This document shows, one piece after another, positions 42,928 through 51,996 of a stretch of 64,000 nucleotides of DNA. How positions within the stretch are numbered: position 1 is the stretch's first letter; each line of letters opens with the position of its first letter. The notes under the pieces were generated by a model, which worked only from the letters and a program-made list of their open reading frames with translations, was not told where the DNA came from and ran no database searches. Source of the DNA: Butyrivibrio sp. INlla14 (GTDB lineage: Bacteria > Bacillota > Clostridia > Lachnospirales > Lachnospiraceae); NCBI RefSeq assembly GCF_900102515.1, contig NZ_FMVS01000008.1, positions 100,451 to 164,450 of the forward strand, given 5' to 3'. A program made the position numbers and the translations under genes.

Positions 42928-43887
42928 ATGTTTGGAAAAAAAGGGAAAATGCAGAATGCTCACGGCTACAAAGAGTATAAGTCCAAGACTAGCCCCAAGC
43001 TTATAATTGCTATAGTCATTGCAATTGTAGCTTTGATCTGTGTTGGCGAGAGCTTTTATTCTGTTAAGGAGCAGGAACAGGCTGTTCTTACCATGTTTGG
43101 TAAGGTAATCAGAGTAGACACAGCAGGTCTTTATTTCAAGGTGCCATTTATTCAGGAGGTTCATACCATTGATATGACAACTCATGGCATCGGAATTGGC
43201 TATGTGATCCAGGATGGTCAGAATATCACAATAGATGATGAGGGTGTTATGATCACCTCTGATTTTAACTTTGTAGATATTGATTTTTATCTTGAGTACA
43301 AGGTTAGCGATCCTGTGGCATATTATTATAATTCAAGTGATCCAGAGCTTATTATGAAGAATATGACTCTTGCCTGCATCAGAAATACAGTAGTTAACTA
43401 CACTGTAGATGATGTTATCACTACTGCTAAGGGTCAGATTCAGTCAGAGGTTAAAGAGACACTTCAGAAAGAACTTGCTGACAAGAATATAGGTATGATG
43501 GTGGTCAACCTTTCTGTTCAGGATGCAGAGCCACCAACACAGGAAATTGTTCAGGCCTTTAAGTCTGTTGAAACAGCCAAGCAGGGCAAGGACACAGCTG
43601 TAAACAATGCCAAGAAGTATCAGAGCGAGACTCTTCCTAAGGCAGAGGCTGATGCAGATAAGATCGTTCAGGATGCAGAAGCTTACAAGCAGTCCAGAAT
43701 TGCAGAGGCAGAAGGTCAGGTCGCAAGATTTAATGAGATGTATGAGCAGTACAAGCTTCAGCCATATATCACCAAGAAGAGACTATTCTATGAAACTATG
43801 GAAGATATCCTTCCAGATCTAAAGGTTATCATCACAGATGGAGAAACCCAGGAAATATTACCTTTAGACAGCTTTAACGGAAATTGA
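42928..43887 (+). CDS. hflK: SPFH/band-7 membrane protein HflK
   Basis: A 319-aa protein with one N-terminal membrane helix (about residues 25-42) followed by an SPFH/band-7 domain (EQEQAVLTMFGKVIRVDTAGLYFKVPF and onward) and a helical coiled coil rich in Ala/Glu. In E. coli HflK forms a large cage with HflC around the FtsH protease and restrains it. AAGGAG is correctly placed before the ATG. It is 12 bp from hflC and 42 bp after the CPBP protease gene. It is shorter than E. coli HflK, lacking the Gly-rich N-terminal extension, as usual in Firmicutes. Confidence 0.9.
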   Translation: MFGKKGKMQNAHGYKEYKSKTSPKLIIAIVIAIVALICVGESFYSVKEQEQAVLTMFGKVIRVDTAGLYFKVPFIQEVHTIDMTTHGIGIGYVIQDGQNITIDDEGVMITSDFNFVDIDFYLEYKVSDPVAYYYNSSDPELIMKNMTLACIRNTVVNYTVDDVITTAKGQIQSEVKETLQKELADKNIGMMVVNLSVQDAEPPTQEIVQAFKSVETAKQGKDTAVNNAKKYQSETLPKAEADADKIVQDAEAYKQSRIAEAEGQVARFNEMYEQYKLQPYITKKRLFYETMEDILPDLKVIITDGETQEILPLDSFNGN

Positions 43888-43899
43888 TGGAGGCGTGAT

Positions 43900-44787
43900 A
43901 TGGAAGGAAAAAAGAAAAACGGTTTAGTATTTGGCTTTATAGCAGCAATTGTCGTGATTGCTGTGGTTTTAATTGGTTCAGCAACCTTTGTTGTTCACCA
44001 GAATGAATATGTTACAGTAAGACGCTTTGGTAAGATTGTATCTATCGTTTCTGAGCCGGGACTACATTTTAAGACCCCATTTATCGAGGATACACAGTCT
44101 ATTAGCGGTAAGGTTATTATTTATGATATTCCTGCATCTGACGTTATTACCAAGGACAAGAAGTCTATGATCACAGATACTTATGTACTTTGGAGAGTAA
44201 CTGATCCTCTTAAGTATGTTCAGACTCTTAATGCTCTTAGCAACAGAGCAGAGGAGAGAATTGAGGCTTCTGTTTATAACGCTACCAAGAATGCTATTTC
44301 ATCAATGTCTCAGGATGAAGTTATTGAGGCAAGAGGTGAGACCTTAACTGGAATCATTACAACAGAAGCTAATTCCGATATGGAAGGTTATGGTATTTCA
44401 ATTATCCAGGCACAGATCAAGGCCCTTGACCTTCCTGATGACAACAAGAACGCTGTTTATGAGAGAATGATTTCTGAGCGTAATAATATCGCAGCTTCAT
44501 ATACAGCTCAGGGTGAGGCTGAAGCTCAGAAGATCCACAATGAAACTGACAAGCAGGTTGCAATCGTAAAGGCTAAGGCTCAGAAGGACGCAGCAGTGCT
44601 TGAGGCTGAGGGAGAGGCAGAATACATGAAGACTCTTTCAGAAGCTTATAATACAGAGGAAAAGGCTGAGTTCTACAACTACATGAGGGGACTTGATGCA
44701 CTTAAGGCATCTTTATCAGGAGATAAGACTATCATTCTTGATAAGAATTCAGAACTTGCCAAGATACTTTATGGTAATTTCAATTGA
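43900..44787 (+). CDS. hflC: SPFH/band-7 membrane protein HflC
   Basis: A 295-aa partner of HflK with a single N-terminal membrane helix (about 8-30), an SPFH domain (HQNEYVTVRRFGKIVSIVSEPGLHFKTPF) and a long alanine/glutamate-rich coiled coil (AEAQKIHNETDKQVAIVKAK). Together they assemble a membrane microdomain or FtsH-regulating complex. It is 12 bp downstream of hflK with TGGAGG before the ATG. Its stop codon overlaps a TTGACA that looks like the -35 box for the next gene. Confidence 0.92.
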   Translation: MEGKKKNGLVFGFIAAIVVIAVVLIGSATFVVHQNEYVTVRRFGKIVSIVSEPGLHFKTPFIEDTQSISGKVIIYDIPASDVITKDKKSMITDTYVLWRVTDPLKYVQTLNALSNRAEERIEASVYNATKNAISSMSQDEVIEARGETLTGIITTEANSDMEGYGISIIQAQIKALDLPDDNKNAVYERMISERNNIAASYTAQGEAEAQKIHNETDKQVAIVKAKAQKDAAVLEAEGEAEYMKTLSEAYNTEEKAEFYNYMRGLDALKASLSGDKTIILDKNSELAKILYGNFN

Positions 44788-44813
44788 CACAATAGGTTAA
44801 AATGTGCTTTAAT
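44784..44813 (+). promoter_or_regulatory. Candidate promoter of the trpB2-thrH unit
   Basis: TTGACA (44784-44789), an 18-bp spacer and TTTAAT (44808-44813). A terminator hairpin lies between this promoter and the start codon, so attenuation is possible. Confidence 0.55.
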
Positions 44814-44838
44814 AGTTTAAACTGTTGAAGACAATCGG

Positions 44839-44872
44839 ACCTGTCCGGATTCAAATGTCTGGGCAGGTTTTT
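44839..44872 (+). terminator. Intrinsic terminator in the leader of trpB2
   Basis: ACCTGTCCGGA and TCTGGGCAGGT form an 11-bp stem with two G-U pairs, then TTTTTC. It ends hflC transcription or acts as an attenuator for the gene starting at 44918. Confidence 0.8.
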
Positions 44873-44917
44873 CTTTGTTCTTTATCTAAAATAATCGTTT
44901 TTCAGGGGGCAAGAGAA

Positions 44918-46297
44918 ATGAGTGAAGAAAAAAGAATTCCTTACAAAATTTATCTTAGTGAGGATGAGATTCCAAAAAGATGGTACAACGTAAGAGCTGA
45001 TATGAAGAATAAGCCGGCTCCACTTCTTAATCCGGCAACGCTTAAGCCAATGACTTTTGAGGATCTTCGTCCTGTCTTTTGCGATGAGCTTATAAGGCAA
45101 GAGCTTGATGATACTACGCCTTACATCGACATTCCAGAAGAGGTAATGGATTTTTATAAGATGTATAGACCAGCTCCTCTTGTAAGAGCGTACTTTCTTG
45201 AGAAGGCTCTTGGAACTCCAGCCAAGATTTATTACAAATTTGAGGGAAATAACACTAGTGGCAGCCACAAGCTTAATTCTGCCATTGTACAGGCTTATTA
45301 TGCCAAGAAGCAGGGGCTTAAGGGCGTTACCACAGAAACAGGAGCAGGACAGTGGGGAACAGCTCTTTCTATGGCATCTGCATATTTTGGGCTTGATTGC
45401 AAGGTATACATGGTTAAGGTTTCCTATGAGCAGAAGCCGTTCAGACGTGAAGTTATGCGTACTTATGGAGCAAGTGTAACACCATCACCTTCCATGGATA
45501 CTGAGATTGGACGCAAGATCAATGCTGAACATCCTGGAACAACAGGCTCTTTGGGCTGTGCTATTTCAGAGGCTGTAGAGGTAGCAACCAAGACTGAAGG
45601 CTACAGATATGTTCTTGGAAGCGTGCTCAATCAGGTACTGCTGCATCAGACTGTTATTGGCCTTGAGGCCAAGGCAGCTCTTGATAAATATGGAGTTAAG
45701 CCAGATATTATAATTGGATGCGCTGGAGGCGGATCAAACCTTGGAGGACTTATTTCTCCATTTATGGGCGAAAAGCTCAGGGGAGAAGCTGATTACCAGA
45801 TCATTGCAGTAGAGCCTGCAAGCTGCCCTTCACTTACACGAGGCAAATTTGCATATGACTATTGCGACACAGGAATGGTTTGTCCTCTTGCCAAGATGTA
45901 CACGCTTGGCAGCAACTATATCCCATCACCAAACCATGCTGGCGGACTTCGCTATCATGGCATGAGCCCAATTTTATCTCAGCTTTATGATGATGGACTT
46001 ATGGAAGCTAGGAGTGTTGAACAGACATCAGTATTTGAAGCTGCCCAGCAGTTTGCAAGAGTTGAGGGTATTCTTCCTGCTCCAGAGAGTAGCCATGCGA
46101 TAAGAGTTGCGATAGATGAAGCCTTAAAGTGCAAGGAAACAGGAGAAGAGAAGACAATTCTCTTTGGTCTTACAGGTACTGGATATTTTGATATGGTTGC
46201 ATATCAGAAATATAATGATGGCGTTATGATGGATTACATCCCATCTGATGAAGAACTTGAGAAGAGCTTTGCTACACTTCCTAAGATAAATATTTGA
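44918..46297 (+). CDS. TrpB2-type tryptophan synthase beta chain-like PLP enzyme
   Basis: A 459-aa PLP enzyme of the TrpB2 branch: an N-terminal extension before RPAPLVRAYFLEKALGTPAK, the PLP lysine in NTSGSHKLNSA (K118), the catalytic ETGAGQWGTALS, and the phosphate loop CAGGGSNLGG. TrpB2 converts indole or possibly O-phosphoserine plus indole to tryptophan and is often found without trpA, as here. The next gene encodes ThrH, a phosphoserine/homoserine phosphotransferase, so a phospho-amino-acid substrate is worth considering. ATG 44918 is preceded by the G-rich run AGGGGGC with about 7-nt spacing. Confidence 0.9.
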   Translation: MSEEKRIPYKIYLSEDEIPKRWYNVRADMKNKPAPLLNPATLKPMTFEDLRPVFCDELIRQELDDTTPYIDIPEEVMDFYKMYRPAPLVRAYFLEKALGTPAKIYYKFEGNNTSGSHKLNSAIVQAYYAKKQGLKGVTTETGAGQWGTALSMASAYFGLDCKVYMVKVSYEQKPFRREVMRTYGASVTPSPSMDTEIGRKINAEHPGTTGSLGCAISEAVEVATKTEGYRYVLGSVLNQVLLHQTVIGLEAKAALDKYGVKPDIIIGCAGGGSNLGGLISPFMGEKLRGEADYQIIAVEPASCPSLTRGKFAYDYCDTGMVCPLAKMYTLGSNYIPSPNHAGGLRYHGMSPILSQLYDDGLMEARSVEQTSVFEAAQQFARVEGILPAPESSHAIRVAIDEALKCKETGEEKTILFGLTGTGYFDMVAYQKYNDGVMMDYIPSDEELEKSFATLPKINI

Positions 46298-46313
46298 CAG
46301 GAGAAATAAAGAC

Positions 46314-46913
46314 ATGAACATAGTTTGTTTGGATCTTGAAGGAGTTCTGGTGCCAGAAATCTGGATTGCGTTTTCTGAGGCTTCAGGTATTCCGGAACTT
46401 AAGAGAACTACGAGAGATGAACCTGATTATGACAAGCTTATGAGATGGAGAATAGGCATCCTCAAAGAGCATGGCCTAGGACTTAAGGAAATACAGGATA
46501 CTATTGCTAAGATTGACCCGCTTCCCGGGGCAAAAGAGTTTTTGGATGAGCTTAGAAAGACAACCCAGGTCATTATTATCAGTGATACCTTTACTCAGTT
46601 TGCAACTCCTCTTATGGAGAAGCTTGGCTGGCCTACAATATTCTGCAATTCTCTTGAGGTGGCAGATAATGGCGAAATTACAGGCTTTAAGATGCGAATT
46701 GAGAATTCTAAGCTTACTACTGTGAAGGCTCTTCAGGCTATAGGCTATGACACAATTGCAAGCGGAGATAGCTATAATGACCTTGCCATGATACAGGCTT
46801 CCAAGGCAGGCTTTTTATTTAGGACTACAGAGCAGATCAAAAAAGATTACCCTGATCTTCCTGCTTTTGAAGAGTATGATGAACTTCTAGCGGCTATAAA
46901 GAAAAGCTTATAA
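46314..46913 (+). CDS. thrH: ThrH-like phosphoserine phosphatase/homoserine phosphotransferase
   Basis: A 199-aa HAD-superfamily enzyme. Motif I is CLDLEGVLVPEIW (D7, E9), motif II is IIISDTFTQF, and motif IV is SGDSYNDLAMI. The E in place of the second Asp of motif I is the ThrH hallmark. Pseudomonas ThrH dephosphorylates phosphoserine and can pass the phosphate to homoserine. It follows trpB2 by 16 bp with AGGAGAAA before the ATG, so the two are cotranscribed. A strong terminator follows. Confidence 0.9.
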   Translation: MNIVCLDLEGVLVPEIWIAFSEASGIPELKRTTRDEPDYDKLMRWRIGILKEHGLGLKEIQDTIAKIDPLPGAKEFLDELRKTTQVIIISDTFTQFATPLMEKLGWPTIFCNSLEVADNGEITGFKMRIENSKLTTVKALQAIGYDTIASGDSYNDLAMIQASKAGFLFRTTEQIKKDYPDLPAFEEYDELLAAIKKSL

Positions 46914-46933
46914 GTGGTTATAATGATTTATTG

Positions 46934-46969
46934 AAGAGACAGATTCTATTGGGAGTCTGTCTCTTTTTG
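46934..46969 (+). terminator. Intrinsic terminator after thrH
   Basis: AAGAGACAGATTC pairs with GAGTCTGTCTCTT (one wobble), followed by TTTTTG. Confidence 0.9.
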
Positions 46970-47038
46970 ACTTGTTGCTATTGCGTTATAATATTGTTAG
47001 TTAATAGCTGAGGTCTTTCATGATTGAGGGAAACAAAC

Positions 47039-48679
47039 ATGGCAAACATAGTCAATTATATTAAGTGGCGTGGAGATATAGAGTTCGAGAAAATCCCTTT
47101 TAACAAAGTGGACAATCTTGGCCTTTCTTTACTTGTATATAATGATTTTGAAGGAATCGTACCATCTAGCCTTGCGGGTGGAAGAATTTCTATTGCTGAA
47201 GCGTCAGATAAGTATTTTAAGACACATAGTATTGATGGACTGGGAATATATGATTTTGATTGGGTTTTGTACTACATGGGTATGTCAAAACGCTTTGGAA
47301 ATCTTTATCTGTCTGACTATGTTGATGTAGATGAATCTGACAGAAATATGGTTTTTACTGCTTTTACAGTGCATCTTCCAGATGGAAGTCTTTTTGTAGC
47401 GTATCGTGGCACTACAATGGAGATTGATGACTGGAGATTAGATTTCCAGATAAGCTTTGAGGAAATTGAAGCTCAGAAAGCTGCGGCCAGGTATTTGCAG
47501 CATATTACAGAGAAATATGCAGGAGATATTTACGTCGGAGGGCATTCTAAGGGTGGCAATCTGGCTGTTTATGCAGCAATGCATGCTCCGGACGTTGTCA
47601 TAAACAGGATAAAAAGAATCTATAGCTTTGACGGGCCAGGCTTTTGTCCAGAGCTTCTCGATGAAAACAAACTCAATATAATAAAGGACAGGATAGTACA
47701 TGTGGTACCCAGCTTTAGCGTTGTCGGAATGTTATTTGAACTTCCTGTTCAGCATGAGATAGTATCTTCAAGTGCTGAAAAGATTGCTCAGCACTCAGGT
47801 ATGACCTGGAAAATAGAGGGTGACCATTTTGTTCACAAGAGGTTTTTGACTGAGGAGAGTACTGTATATAACAGAGCTATTGATGACTGGATCGGTAATG
47901 CTACTATGGAACAACGAAGAGCCTTTACCAGAGATATCTTTGATGCTATGAAGGCTGGCGGGGCGGTGGCAGTTACAGATATTCCTCAAGGAGGCTTTCA
48001 TGATTTTGGAACGATACTCCTATCGGCTGCTAATTCAGAGAGTAAGACCAAGATTGTTACAGGTAAGTTCCTTGGATCTTTATGGAGATCTTTTGAGAAG
48101 ATAAAGATATTGGAAGCTATTAAGTCTTTATCTGGTATGATAGATCTTTTCCTGATCTTTCTTGGAATAGTATTTTTGACTATTCCAGAAGCCGTGTATA
48201 GTGTTCTTGGAGGCGTTATAGCACTGGTCGTTGCAATCTGGAGTGCTGTGATGCTTTTAAAGGCTGGAGTCAGGGACGAAAACCCTTTTTTAAAACGAGG
48301 GCGTATGATATTTCACATTGTCATCATGTGGTTTATGGTCTTTATTATGTCTAACCTTGAGAGAATCCCTAAGTGGACTAACCTTTTGATGGCTATAGTA
48401 TTCTTTTCTCTAACTGTAGCCAGCATCAGGTATATTGTGAAGTATAAGAATACTATCTCTGGAAAGGCCAAGTTCTGGATGATGCTTCTTGCTGTGGTCA
48501 ATCTCTACATTGGAATTATTTCGGTAGTTATGCCTGCGAGACTTGATTACACAAAATCGGTTACTTTAGGTAGCTATCTTATAATCATCGGTTTTGTAAG
48601 GCTTATAATTCAGCTCCTGGAACAGCTTCAGGGTGATAAAAAAAATAAGAGTGGAAAGAATTATTACGAAGAAGAATAG
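47039..48679 (+). CDS. Mbeg1-like (DUF2974) alpha/beta-hydrolase with C-terminal membrane domain
   Basis: A 546-aa protein. The N-terminal 340 residues form an alpha/beta-hydrolase of the DUF2974/Mbeg1-like group with a lipase-type nucleophile elbow GGHSKGGN (S170) and AFTVHLPDGSLFVAYRGT upstream. The C-terminal 200 residues hold about six membrane helices. The substrate is unknown; a lipid or membrane-associated ester is plausible from the lipase-like motif and membrane domain. GAGGG is 8 nt before ATG 47039. Single gene between terminators. Confidence 0.82.
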   Translation: MANIVNYIKWRGDIEFEKIPFNKVDNLGLSLLVYNDFEGIVPSSLAGGRISIAEASDKYFKTHSIDGLGIYDFDWVLYYMGMSKRFGNLYLSDYVDVDESDRNMVFTAFTVHLPDGSLFVAYRGTTMEIDDWRLDFQISFEEIEAQKAAARYLQHITEKYAGDIYVGGHSKGGNLAVYAAMHAPDVVINRIKRIYSFDGPGFCPELLDENKLNIIKDRIVHVVPSFSVVGMLFELPVQHEIVSSSAEKIAQHSGMTWKIEGDHFVHKRFLTEESTVYNRAIDDWIGNATMEQRRAFTRDIFDAMKAGGAVAVTDIPQGGFHDFGTILLSAANSESKTKIVTGKFLGSLWRSFEKIKILEAIKSLSGMIDLFLIFLGIVFLTIPEAVYSVLGGVIALVVAIWSAVMLLKAGVRDENPFLKRGRMIFHIVIMWFMVFIMSNLERIPKWTNLLMAIVFFSLTVASIRYIVKYKNTISGKAKFWMMLLAVVNLYIGIISVVMPARLDYTKSVTLGSYLIIIGFVRLIIQLLEQLQGDKKNKSGKNYYEEE

Positions 48680-48736
48680 CAGACATATATTGTATGATAT
48701 TTAATTGTCCATACACTATGTTGTGGATGATTGTAT

Positions 48737-48781
48737 AAAAGGATGAAAATCGCGTAAATATGCGGCTTTCATCCTTTTTTT
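48737..48781 (+). terminator. Intrinsic terminator after the Mbeg1-like gene
   Basis: AAAAGGATGAAA pairs with TTTCATCCTTTT, enclosing a further CGC/GCG stem, and runs into seven T. Confidence 0.88.
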
Positions 48782-48838
48782 ATCATACTTTTTTAATATA
48801 GATTTTAGTATTTATGAGTTTATTAATTATCGCAATAT

Positions 48839-48865
48839 TATATAATTATGCTAGTGGGCAGATAA
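48839..48865 (+). promoter_or_regulatory. Possible sigma-D/FliA (motility) promoter of the chemoreceptor gene
   Basis: TATA, 15 bp, GCAGATAA compares with the sigma-28 consensus TAAA-N15-GCCGATAA at 10 of 12 positions, 63 bp before the chemoreceptor start codon. Confidence 0.35.
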
Positions 48866-48927
48866 TTTGTTAATACTTAAAAAGAGGTTCATATAACAAT
48901 AGTTTCACCATGTGATAGGAGGTTATC

Positions 48928-50958
48928 ATGGCTAAGGATACAGCAAAAGAAAAAGGAAATGGCAAAGGCCTTAATAGCGTAAAAACAAGGCTGATACTTG
49001 TAATGATGGCAGTGGTTGTGATCCCACTTTTGATCTCGATTGTGGTAAGCTATGCAAGTTCAATCAATAAAGGCCTTGAAGATGCTATGACCATAAATGA
49101 TTCTCAGGCTAAGATCATTGAGGAAAGCTTTATGGCTTCAATCGATCAGCAGTTAAGATCTCTGCAAGCTATAGCCGATAGCCCTTACACCATCGAATAC
49201 ATTAAAAATGCTCAGACACGTGATGATGCGAAGATGATTGCATATATTGCCAAGGTAAATGAGAACTATAACGACGGAAATGCTATAGTTGTTTCTGATG
49301 TAAATGGTCAGCAGCTTGTAAGAGATGATGGAGGAAAACTGTCTGATATTCATGAAAGAGATTATTTTCAGGGAGCGGTAAAAGGCCAGGTATTTCTTTC
49401 AAGTGTACTTATTTCAAAGGCAACAGGATCCAGAATCATTATTCCTGCTGTACCAGTTTATGATTATGGGTACACAAGTGTAATCGGTATTGCTCAGAGA
49501 AGTTATGATCTTTCAAACCTTCATACACTGCTTGCAAGCAATGTAAAGGCTAATCAGAGAACCTTTATCACAGATAAAAATGGTATAGTAATTGCAAGGT
49601 CAGATCAGGAAATCAAAGCTGATGATCCTGACGACAATAGAAGTGATAGAGATTTCTTTAAGAGCGTAAGTGCTGGAACTACATCTGGAACATATGTCTC
49701 TAATGGAGATGAAAAGCTGATTGTTTCTTATAGGCAGGAGCCAAATACAGGATGGATTGTTGTTGTATCATCTGATTACAACGCAACCATGGCATCCGCC
49801 CAGAGAAGTGCTTATATCATAGTTATAGTTGGTGTTATCATGGCCGTAATTGCTGCGGTAATTTCATTTCTTATGGCTAAATCCTTTACAGAACCTCTTA
49901 ACGAAGTTAACACAGCACTTTCACATCTGGCAGAGGGTAGGTTTGTCAATATAGAGAAATTCCAAAACAGAAAAGATGAGTTTGGAGATATGGTCAACAA
50001 TACAAACTCAGTACTGAGTGTTCTTGATGATATAGTTAAGAATATCAAGGAGTCAGCGGTTGCTGTTCACAAGTCATCTGAAGATCTTGCAGAGACAGCA
50101 GATCAGATCTCACAGACAGCAGATGATGTGTCAACAGCTGTTCAGGAAATTGCTTCTGGTGCTACTCAGCAGGCTGATGAAATCCAAAGCGTAACAGAAA
50201 GCGTTGGTGAAATTGATGTAGCTACAGGAAATGTACAGGCAAGCACAGATGATCTTTCAGGACTTGCTGGAAGAATGCAGTCTGTCAGCACAGATTCGGC
50301 TCAGTCCTTGTCTGACCTTCAGGAGTCAAGCCAGAGCATGAGTGAAAAAATTGCTCAGATTACTGAAAAGATTGGTGCAACAAGCAAGGCCGTAGAGAGC
50401 ATCAATGAAAAGGTTGAGGGAATTACCTCAATAGCAACACAGACAAATCTTCTTTCTCTTAATGCAAGTATTGAGGCTGCTAGAGCAGGAGAGGCCGGCA
50501 AGGGCTTTGCGGTTGTTGCAGGAGAGATTGGAACTCTTGCTGAGAATTCAAGGCTTATGGCTGATGAGATCAGAAAAGAGATGGATGAACTTTTGACATC
50601 GTCTCAGGCTGCAGTTGAAATGGCAGCTGAGGTTCAAAAGGGCAACGAAGAGCAGGCACAGGTCCTTGGAGCTACAGTTGATAGCGTAAACGCAATGATA
50701 GGTGATATAGCATCTACAGTAACTGGAGTAAAGAGTATCGAGACAGACGCAGGAACCTGCGTAAATGCCAAGAACGTGGTTGCAGATGCCATGAGTTCTC
50801 TTTCAGCTATTTCAGAAGAAAATGCTGCATCCTCAGAGGAAACAGGAGCTTCTATGCAGGAATTGTCTGCTACAGTTACAACCCTTGCTTCTTCAGCTAA
50901 TACCCTCAAGGAAATTGCTGATAAGCTAAGCTCTGATATGGAATTCTTTAAGGATTAA
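48928..50958 (+). CDS. Methyl-accepting chemotaxis protein with dCache sensor
   Basis: A 676-aa chemoreceptor. Membrane helices at about 21-45 and 293-315 bracket a roughly 245-residue double-Cache (dCache_1-like) extracellular domain, seen from [31 protein letters not shown] and [25 protein letters not shown] domain and a long signalling coiled coil with the CheA/CheW-binding tip ([20 protein letters not shown]) follow. dCache receptors commonly bind amino acids or organic acids. No C-terminal pentapeptide tether is present. AGGAGG precedes the ATG by 5 nt. Single gene, bidirectional terminator downstream. Confidence 0.94.
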   Translation: MAKDTAKEKGNGKGLNSVKTRLILVMMAVVVIPLLISIVVSYASSINKGLEDAMTINDSQAKIIEESFMASIDQQLRSLQAIADSPYTIEYIKNAQTRDDAKMIAYIAKVNENYNDGNAIVVSDVNGQQLVRDDGGKLSDIHERDYFQGAVKGQVFLSSVLISKATGSRIIIPAVPVYDYGYTSVIGIAQRSYDLSNLHTLLASNVKANQRTFITDKNGIVIARSDQEIKADDPDDNRSDRDFFKSVSAGTTSGTYVSNGDEKLIVSYRQEPNTGWIVVVSSDYNATMASAQRSAYIIVIVGVIMAVIAAVISFLMAKSFTEPLNEVNTALSHLAEGRFVNIEKFQNRKDEFGDMVNNTNSVLSVLDDIVKNIKESAVAVHKSSEDLAETADQISQTADDVSTAVQEIASGATQQADEIQSVTESVGEIDVATGNVQASTDDLSGLAGRMQSVSTDSAQSLSDLQESSQSMSEKIAQITEKIGATSKAVESINEKVEGITSIATQTNLLSLNASIEAARAGEAGKGFAVVAGEIGTLAENSRLMADEIRKEMDELLTSSQAAVEMAAEVQKGNEEQAQVLGATVDSVNAMIGDIASTVTGVKSIETDAGTCVNAKNVVADAMSSLSAISEENAASSEETGASMQELSATVTTLASSANTLKEIADKLSSDMEFFKD

Positions 50959-51024
50959 ATTATCAGAGGTGCTATAAAGACAACAGTATAGAACAGAAGC
51001 AGTATAAGTAAAAATATGGATAGA

Positions 51025-51060
51025 AAAGGGCGGCTCTCTAAAAAAGAGAACCGCCCTTTA
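51025..51060. terminator. Bidirectional terminator between the chemoreceptor gene and purC
   Basis: AAAGGGCGGCTCTCT pairs with AGAGAACCGCCCTTT (one wobble) across a 5-nt A loop, with T-rich tails in both directions. Confidence 0.88.
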
Positions 51061-51062
51061 AT

Positions 51063-51938
51063 TTAGGCTTCTAATTCCTTACCTGTAAGAAGCTTGTAAG
51101 CTTCAAGATATTTATCAATGGTCTTGTCAATTACATCCTGAGGAAGATTGTAATCACATTCTGGATGAGCTTTCAAGTAGTTACGAACGAACTGCTTGTC
51201 AAAGGATGGCTGGTCATGACCTGGTTCGTAGCCTTCTACTGGCCAGAATCTTGATGAATCAGGAGTGAGCATTTCATCTGCAAGAACAACTTCACCCTTT
51301 TCATCTACACCAAACTCGAACTTGGTATCAGCAATTATAATACCGCGAGTCAGAGCGTAGTCAGCACATTTCTTGTAAAGAGCAATTGTGTAGTCTCTGA
51401 TCTTGGTAGCGTAGTACTCGCCGTGACCTGGGAATTCTTTTTCAAGGACCTCAATGCTGCGCTCAAAATCGATATTCTCATCGTGATCGCCAATCTCAGC
51501 CTTAGTACTAGGTGTGTAGATGGGTTCAGGAAGCTTGTCGCATTCTCTAAGTCCCTCTGGAAGCTTAATGCCACATACAGTGCCATTTTCCTGGTAGCTC
51601 TTCCAGCCGCTTCCTGTAATATAGCCTCGAACAATACACTCAACAGGAATCATTCTAAGCTTTTTGCAAAGCATGCTATTACCTGTAAAATCAGGTGTTC
51701 TGAAAAACTCTGGCATATCAGCATTATCTACGCTGACCATGTGGTTGTTTACAACGTCTTTGGTGTAGTCGAACCAAAATCTTGACATCTGTGTAAGTAC
51801 TGCGCCTTTCTTGGAAACCTTATTCTTAAGGATCACATCGAAAGCGGAGATTCTATTGGTGGCTACCATTATAAGGTTCTCACCTATATCGTAGATCTCA
51901 CGTACTTTTCCTTCTTTTACTGGCTTAAATTCCTGCAT
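51063..51938 (-). CDS. purC: Phosphoribosylaminoimidazole-succinocarboxamide synthase
   Basis: SAICAR synthetase of purine biosynthesis, joining CAIR and aspartate with ATP. The 291-aa product shows the family blocks KEGKVREIYDIGENLIMVATNRISAFDV, the metal/substrate region VECIVRGYITGSGWKSYQENG, and IADTKFEFGVDEKGEVVLADE followed by TPDSSRFWP. It is the longer, SAICAR-synthetase type I form. GGAGGAG is 7 nt before the ATG. No other purine gene is adjacent; the ABC-F gene upstream on the same strand is 58 bp away. Confidence 0.96.
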   Translation of the reverse strand: MQEFKPVKEGKVREIYDIGENLIMVATNRISAFDVILKNKVSKKGAVLTQMSRFWFDYTKDVVNNHMVSVDNADMPEFFRTPDFTGNSMLCKKLRMIPVECIVRGYITGSGWKSYQENGTVCGIKLPEGLRECDKLPEPIYTPSTKAEIGDHDENIDFERSIEVLEKEFPGHGEYYATKIRDYTIALYKKCADYALTRGIIIADTKFEFGVDEKGEVVLADEMLTPDSSRFWPVEGYEPGHDQPSFDKQFVRNYLKAHPECDYNLPQDVIDKTIDKYLEAYKLLTGKELEA

Positions 51939-51996
51939 GCTAAAACTCCTCCGTAATGTAACTTAAATTTTATAGTATCCACATAAGTGGGTATTA

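Noticed and set aside
44825..44917. 31-codon N-terminal extension of TrpB2
   Set aside because: It is read through the terminator hairpin and has no ribosome binding site; the family-like sequence begins at 44918.
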